Shown here: positions 58,550 through 64,000 of the stretch, piece after piece
Layout: the number at the start of each line of letters is the position of its first letter
Numbering within the stretch: the first letter of the stretch is position 1
Assembly (NCBI GenBank): GCA_900169235.1
Contig: FWCC01000024.1
Location: 1-64,000 of the forward strand
DNA from: Zarea fungicola
Lineage: Eukaryota; Ascomycota; Sordariomycetes; Hypocreales; Cordycipitaceae
DNA: 64,000 bases
Direction: 5' to 3'
The notes under the pieces: model-generated
What the model was told of the DNA's origin: nothing
The model's input: the letters and a program-made list of their open reading frames with translations, nothing else
Database searches by the model: none
Translations under genes and position numbers: made by a program

Positions 58550-61066
58550 TTACTTTGTTTCACCAACAGCCAAGGTATTCCAAAGCTGAAAGTCAAACAT
58601 GTCCCCGCCCGCCCCAGTACCAGTAAAGTCCATGGCCAGAAGCTCATCAATGTCGAAATCAGCACCCATGACCACATCTCCACTGCCATTGACATTGAGA
58701 CCGACGCTGCTCGCAGACAGTCTCTCCACCGCGTTTTCCATGTGCCCCTTTACCGAGCCCAGCCACGGCGGCATCATCTTTTGCGCCTCCTTTGCCGGCT
58801 TCTCCCCCTTCTCCAGCTCCCGCAGCTGTGTAATCATGAGCATAGTAAGCCCATACGCCTTGACGCGCGGGCTGCCTTGCTCGATGCGTTGGAGGAGCGC
58901 ATCGACAATCTTTTGCAGCGTCGCAAAGATCTGCTCACGATCGGGTTTGGAGTGGTTGCGCGGTGATGGTAGTGGTGGTTGTTGAGGGTCAGGTTCCTGG
59001 TACCGTTCCGGCAAAGCAGAACGACAAGGCTCCCCGAAGGAGAGAGGACTGATAGGGCGGCCCAGAGCAGAGCTCTGCCAACGCACGAAGTAAGGGACAC
59101 GACTAACAATGGGCCATTCATCGTAAAATGGGTTTGGGGTAATTGGGAGTGTATGGACGGCAGGCGGTTCCTCTGCGAGCTGCATGCGGATCTCCAGGCC
59201 GAGCATCGTGGTGATTTCGAGAGACAGAGGCGCCTTGGTGGCGCCAGTGGCGTTGGCGAACAAGTTGGCGAGGCGGCGGTGATGAGTATCAGACGGGGAT
59301 ACGGGGGTGGATGTAGATGTGCTTGGTCTGTCTGGGCCTGGTGGCAGGATGGAGACGTACGAGGCAATGGCCATGGCATTCCTGAAGCAAAATGTCTGGG
59401 AGATTGAACATTCTGTGTCGTCGGGCCGCTGGAGAAGGAACTGGCGGTGGAGGCGGAGCATGTGTAAGCGAAAGTGAATATCAAGGAAGACGTGGTGAAA
59501 CCTGGTAACGAGAGTGGATGACAGATGGGTTTTAAAGAACTGGAAGAGCCGCTTCTGCGCGTCCGTTATCTTCGTGCAGAGCTGATGCGTGTCCGCGTAG
59601 ACGAGCTCCTTGACGCTGTGGAGTTGCTGCACCGCCCTGAGACGAACAGGACGACTTTGGAGCAGCAGACGCTGCAGTGATGAATCCGTCAGCTTGCCGT
59701 CAGGCTTCGGCGTAAAGACGGCGTCCGATGCCGCACCGGGCACCATGTCCTTGTCGTTGAGGTTCGCCGGTGGTTTGGTATCACAGCAGTCTCCATCAAT
59801 CGACACATGCATGGGACTGTCCATGGCTGCCAAAAGACTCAGCTCGCGCACCGTCGCCCATAGCCGCCGCTGCATCTCAGCTTGGAACGGCGCCACGCTG
59901 GGGAACCGATCCGGGTCCCGGTGCAAGCCCACGGAAAAGGCCATCTGCAGCAGCGACCCGGACGACACCCACCCCCGGCCCAAGCCTGTCATTTGGCGCG
60001 CCAGCTGGAAGAGGCACGCAATCTGTATGCCTTCAAGTGTAAAGGTAGACCTTTCAATCGGACCGTTAAGCCACCACTGCGCGGCATAGATCCAGGTTCG
60101 GCCCTGCCGCTCCATGACGGCCAGTTCGCCGTCTTGGTCACTGAGACCGGCTCCAAGGGCCAGGACGAGGACCAGCTCCATCCGAAAAGCTACGCGACTC
60201 GCCAATGGATTCTGCCAAAACGCTTCATACTCTTTATAAAAAGAAGGCACGTGTAGAATGCGATACATTTTCTCATAGGTGGCCATGTACGTATCCACAA
60301 GTTCATCACACCTCGTTCTGTTGGGAATCGTGGAGAGCAGATCGGGCACTGGCTCCTGGAGCACCGGCATCTCAGCCTGCTTGATAATTCCTCGCTTTGT
60401 CGAGACGGCTTGTTGCTCTTTGGCAAAGCCATCTTTGGGGAGGATGTCGAAGCTGACCTCGACGTCCTTCATGCCCACGGTGCCAGTTTTCAGCTACAAG
60501 TTTAGTGTCAGCTGCGTATACTTTTCGTTTCTTTCTTTTTTTAAAAAAGGAGAAAACTATAGGTAGGGGTTTTATGGGCAACTCACAAGTTTCAGAGTGT
60601 GAATCCAATGGTTCGCGCCGTACACCTTATTTTTGGTTGCCGTCTGTCGCAACTTTGGGGTGGCTGGCGCAACTCGTGTACTCGCGGTCGGCGTTGCCCC
60701 TTTTTTATTTGACTGGGATGCCTCCTTTGGCTTCAGTGAGTCAATTTGGGTCTGGAGTTGATTGACCTGCTGTTGAAGCTGCGCCATATCCGATACAGTC
60801 GCCCAAGGTGAGCTCTCCAGATGAGCCATCGTAGATATAGGCGGTGCTGTCACTGTCCCTCCAGCCACAATCTCGGGCGACGGCCTCGGAGAAGGCAGCC
60901 GGACTGTATCTGCCGCATAGATGCATGTCGGCGTCGCTCGGGCTTTCTGACACGGACCGCAGGGACTCTTTTGATCGCACCGCACCTTGCGCGCCCTGCA
61001 TGGCTCACAGCTCTTGGCTGGGCGTCGGCGTCGTTTCATGGAATGTGTGTCTGCAAGCTCTGCCAT
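58550..61066 (-). CDS. Zn2Cys6 transcription factor with fungal_trans domain
   Basis: Exons 61066-60587 and 60493-58550 give 807 aa. Cys 20, 23, 30, 36, 39 and 48 (CEPCRARKVRC...CGPC...C) form the zinc cluster after a KRRRR patch. AQLQQQVNQLQTQIDSLK at about 93-110 is the dimerising coiled coil. The middle-homology domain follows: DELVDTYMATYEKMYRILHVPSFYKEY, GIQIACLFQLARQM, SGSLLQMAFSVGLHRDPDRF and RRLWATVRELSLLAAM. It ends with an acidic Asp/Met-rich tail (DFDIDELLAMDFTG), possibly an activation region. It likely binds an inverted CGG/CCG site; two such palindromes lie just upstream of its own start. Confidence 0.93.
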
Positions 61067-61206
61067 ACTGATGAAATTATGTCAATTTGTCCGAGATGAG
61101 TTGAATTGCAAAGATGAAAAATAGTTTTGCTGAAAAGTCCGAACAAATTTGAAGAAATACTCGGATGTTGATGAAGGTGTACATGTAAATGTATATTTAG
61201 AAACAT

Positions 61207-61269
61207 CGGACAATTCAGAATTGTCCGAGGTTTTGGAGGACCAAAGTTCGGACAATTCGGGTCTGTCCG
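61207..61269. promoter_or_regulatory. two CGGACA-N9-TGTCCG palindromes
   Basis: 61207-61227 and 61249-61269 are both 21 bp and share CGGACA, nine bases, then TGTCCG. That is CGG-N15-CCG, an inverted-triplet format used by Zn2Cys6 dimers. They lie 42 bp apart and about 140-200 bp upstream of the regulator's ATG. Half-sites (GTCCGA) occur at about 61092 and 61137. Binding is inferred, not shown. Confidence 0.6.
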
Positions 61270-61430
61270 AACTTGGCCCAGCCTCGTCACTTGGTAGCCC
61301 AATGGGCAAATTGTGGTAAATTTGGCGCAGTACATATGGCACCATCATTTAATCTAAATTAAATTTACTCTAATCTATTCCAGGATTAATCCATACGTCA
61401 TTGCCCATGTATTTTTAGTAGCTCGCAAGC

Positions 61431-61486
61431 TATATTTATCGATCGTGCAGTGACAGCCTATATTTATCGACCATGCAGCGACAGCC
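61431..61486. repeat. 28-bp tandem repeat, two copies
   Basis: TATATTTATCGAYCRTGCAG followed by YGACAGCC, at 61431-61458 and 61459-61486, with three transitions between the copies. Confidence 0.8.
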
Positions 61487-62036
61487 TATTCTTGCGTGCC
61501 ATTTTTGGAAACTCGGATACAACGTTCGGGAATTTCCACATGGCCGGGAGAACTCTAGCCGTCCGAATTCGACAGTGAATCCATCTGTCTCGGTAGTGCC
61601 CGCAGCGTGGTGGCTGAACTGATCAAACGAAACCGATTTAGGCTCGGATAACCTAATCGTAAACCTTCATAATTGGCGATTGAAACTGCAAGCAGCAGCA
61701 TCGCCGCAACAACCCGCGAGCTACGCATCCCCGGGAGTCGGTGCGAGTAGGCTGAGCAGAGTATACGAATGCGAGCCGGGCTTGAATTTGCCCGACATTA
61801 GATGCGAATACTACGACGCAATATTTCTATTGTCATGAAGCAAAGATCTTGTCGGGCGCGGATGAATATGGACATTACTCTCTCAGCCTGATTCACAAGA
61901 GTGGTTGAAGCTGTAGAAGCAGTGGACGTGTATAAATACAATAGTTGGGAATGTGACTTGAGCAGACAGCACAATCCATCATTCAATCTATATTCATACT
62001 TTAAAAATTCCACAATTTCTGCAATTTAAATCCACT

Positions 62037-63419
62037 ATGCGACTACAACTGCCCGAACTGTTACTCGCGTCAATTGGTGTCGCCATTGCGAAACAAGTGG
62101 CAAGCTTTGATGTCTCAGAGCAGGTAGCAGAGAGCCATGGATGTGGCACGCAATGCCAGGCGACAATTAACAAGACGCTCGAATTCGATAGAGCCTCTTT
62201 TGGTCTTGATTTTGACCTCGATTTTTATGCAACTGCAGCCAACTTTTCCGGTTCCAAGCCAGGCGATCTGCTCAAACTCGCACCCGTCGACTCGGCGGCC
62301 ATCAACGTGAAGCCAGGCACTACCGTCTACCGCATCCAATATACTTCAACCGATCTAGACGGCTCCCCGGTACCCGTTACTGGCTTCTTGGCTTTGCCAT
62401 ATGCACCCTTTGGGACGGAGCGCCAGGACGGCACGCACAAACGGTCTGTTTACAATCTTGTCGCCTACGCACACGGAACAAGTGGCCTCTACCAAGGCTG
62501 CGCCCCGTCCAACGGACCTGCGTTTTTCGACTATGACACCTGGAAGCCTCTCGTGGACAGAGGGTATGCCGTCGTGGCGACAGACTACGCTGGTCTGGGC
62601 AACAATTACACAGATCACAAATATTGCAGCTTCTCCGCCCAGGCATCGGATGTGTACTACTCGGCGCAGGCTGTCCGACAGGCCTTTGGGCACGTCCTCT
62701 CTACGAGCTGGGTCAGCTTTGGCCACTCGCAGGGCGGCGGCGCCGTGTGGAAAATGGCCGAGAGCGCACTCGTCCGCAACGACACGACGTACCTCGGCAC
62801 AGTGGCCATTGGGCCGGTGACCTACCTGGACATGGTGTTTAGCCATGAAGGCGAGAGGGGTTTGCTCCTTAGCCACCTCGCCATGCTCGGCATTGCCATG
62901 GAGCGGTCTATCCCTGGGTATCGCGAGAACCTGCTCACCGAGGTGTTGCGCGACAGGGTCCGCATGTCCGAGGACGCGCAGATGTGTGCCGTGAGCCAGC
63001 TCGCGCTCTCGTTTGACCTCTCGGTCAACGAAACATACTCACCTGCTGGACTCCATGCATCCAGGGATGCCATCCTCACGTGGCAGAACCGAGAGGCACC
63101 AGCCCTGCCTGGCCACAGGTCGCCGACACCCATTCTGGTCATTCAGCCACTCAACGACACAACGACGCCGGCAGACATTACGGAGCGGGCTTTTGAGAGC
63201 GCGTGCCGCAGCGGGAATGAGGTGCAGTTGAGTTTGTATCCGGGACTGGAACATACGCCTTCCACGGCAGCGAGCTTGGCTGAGTGGATTGGCTGGATTG
63301 ATGACCGGTTTGCAGGCAAAGGCGTGAGGAGCGAGAAGGGAAGGAAGTGCACGAAAGTTACGAGAGTGCCCTTTGATAATGGGCACTTTTACTCGCCCCC
63401 AGAGTTGCCGCCATTTTAA
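62037..63419 (+). CDS. secreted lipase, LIP-type alpha/beta-hydrolase
   Basis: Intronless frame of 460 aa with a signal peptide (MRLQLPELLLASIGVAIA). DYAGLGN follows YAVVAT, and WVSFGHSQGGGAVWKMAE carries the nucleophilic Ser in GHSQGG. VIQPLNDTTTPADI supplies the acid and YPGLEHTPSTAA the His of the triad. AYAHGTSGLYQGCAPS forms the oxyanion region. Length and the HGT...GC segment match secretory lipases of the LIP family (PF03583 type). Several N-glycosylation sequons (NKT, NFS, NYT, NDT, NET). Extracellular triglyceride or ester hydrolysis is expected. TATA at 61931. Confidence 0.92.
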   Translation: MRLQLPELLLASIGVAIAKQVASFDVSEQVAESHGCGTQCQATINKTLEFDRASFGLDFDLDFYATAANFSGSKPGDLLKLAPVDSAAINVKPGTTVYRIQYTSTDLDGSPVPVTGFLALPYAPFGTERQDGTHKRSVYNLVAYAHGTSGLYQGCAPSNGPAFFDYDTWKPLVDRGYAVVATDYAGLGNNYTDHKYCSFSAQASDVYYSAQAVRQAFGHVLSTSWVSFGHSQGGGAVWKMAESALVRNDTTYLGTVAIGPVTYLDMVFSHEGERGLLLSHLAMLGIAMERSIPGYRENLLTEVLRDRVRMSEDAQMCAVSQLALSFDLSVNETYSPAGLHASRDAILTWQNREAPALPGHRSPTPILVIQPLNDTTTPADITERAFESACRSGNEVQLSLYPGLEHTPSTAASLAEWIGWIDDRFAGKGVRSEKGRKCTKVTRVPFDNGHFYSPPELPPF

Positions 63420-63791
63420 AGGCAGTTTGGATTCATGTATTGAGCACATAGACTCGACGGATGTGTTGCCCGTGGCTGCATGCTTCCTTTAATCGCTGCC
63501 AACCAACATATCAGTTTACCAAGGAATGCTTTAAAATATAGAAATAATTAGATAAGGATGTAGTTACATAATATATATATTACATCATAATTTATCTCCA
63601 TAGCTAAATACTGTTGTTAGATAATTTGTTTCTCTACTCCATGTCTATGAGCGTCTCCCTGTCAAGATGACATTTACAGCGATATCATGCATTAGGGCCA
63701 AGAGTGGCAACGTGTGGTGATGCGCCATCATTGCGAGTTTAACTAAATACGGGCTCAAGTTCTAATTCGGCAGTCACCTCCATAATGCATA
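63420..63791. other. intergenic between convergent genes
   Basis: AT-rich, no gene; 3' flanks of the lipase and the Egh16-like gene. Confidence 0.6.
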
Positions 63792-64000
63792 TCACTCCAT
63801 ATCCTCCAGTCCCTCGTCCATGCGCTTCTTCATACGGTACGCGACGGCCCGCTTACGCGCAGTTTCACTTTGAGTGAAGAAGCCAGCACCGCCAAAGGGA
63901 CCAGCAGCTGCATTATTGCGAATTCGAACAAAGCACACATTCTTGAGACCGGCAACCTCGCCTCGGCAGACAGTGCCCTCGGATAATTTAATCTTCATGT
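63792..64000 (-). CDS. Egh16-like protein, 3' end only (cut by window edge)
   Basis: Open frame runs off the right edge; only the last 68-69 codons are visible. The sequence GTVCRGEVAGLKNVCFVRIRNN followed by AGPFGGAGFFTQSETARKRAVAYRMKKR matches by eye the C-terminus of fungal Egh16/CAS1-type secreted proteins (appressorium- and infection-associated), including the GPFGG element and the paired cysteines. It ends in an acidic DEGLEDME tail. The N-terminus, signal peptide and any introns lie beyond the window. Confidence 0.65.
   Translation of the reverse strand, partial: MKIKLSEGTVCRGEVAGLKNVCFVRIRNNAAAGPFGGAGFFTQSETARKRAVAYRMKKRMDEGLEDME

Larger units (their letters stand above)
61067..62036. 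other. intergenic with regulator palindromes and a 28-bp tandem repeat
   Basis: Spacer between the divergent Zn2Cys6 gene and lipase gene. TATAAATA at 61931-61938 lies about 105 bp before the lipase ATG. Palindromes and the repeat are listed separately. Confidence 0.6.

Noticed and set aside
1..64000. CRISPR arrays, prokaryotic operons, rRNA
   Set aside because: Introns and gene families show a fungal nuclear sequence; no regularly spaced repeats or rRNA signatures seen.

Overview
This window looks like nuclear DNA of a filamentous ascomycete. The protein families present suggest Sordariomycetes, probably Hypocreales, but that is an inference. The evidence is: almost every gene is split by short introns (about 40-100 bp) with GT...AG borders and CTAAC/CTGAC-like branch points; the families are fungal (Zn2Cys6 regulators, small secreted proteins, DHA1 and sugar MFS carriers, FAT1-like ligase, Egh16-like protein); and there is an AT-saturated transposon relic of the kind left by repeat-induced point mutation. 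Gene models below were spliced by hand, and exon sums were checked to be multiples of three.

Layout. 1-838 is an AT-rich element with 85-bp terminal inverted repeats. 1.0-5.3 kb holds a flavin monooxygenase and a 4-coumarate-CoA-ligase-like enzyme. 6.6 kb holds a secreted orphan. 8.2-10.7 kb holds a methyltransferase and a class I terpene cyclase in tandem on the minus strand; both have problems at their 5' ends. 10.7-16.1 kb is repeat-rich and contains only a small beta-carbonic anhydrase. 16.1-20.9 kb holds a small cysteine-rich secreted protein with a probable GC-AG intron, a zinc-finger-less fungal regulator and a DHA1-type exporter. Together 1-21 kb looks like an accessory, secondary-metabolite-type region.

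22-45 kb reads as a catabolic cluster: atypical ureohydrolase, FMN 2-hydroxyacid oxidase, class II aldolase with a divergent Zn2Cys6 regulator, amino-acid permease, RidA, aldehyde dehydrogenase, a RidA-amine oxidase fusion with a peroxisomal C-terminus, a ketopantoate-reductase-like enzyme, a mitochondrial D-2-hydroxyacid dehydrogenase and a FAT1-like acyl-CoA ligase ending in AKL. Amine uptake, oxidation to imine/aldehyde, oxidation to acid, and handling of L- and D-2-hydroxy acids can all be drawn from these genes; the substrate is not known.

45-49 kb has no gene I can support. From 49 kb on, genes have strongly C-ending codons and core-genome character: a maltose-type sugar permease, a GNAT acetyltransferase, a GT25-like glycosyltransferase, a GH3 enzyme, a Zn2Cys6 regulator with two identical-spacing palindromes upstream, a secreted lipase, and the 3' end of an Egh16-like gene cut by the window edge. 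I saw no rRNA, CRISPR or convincing tRNA.
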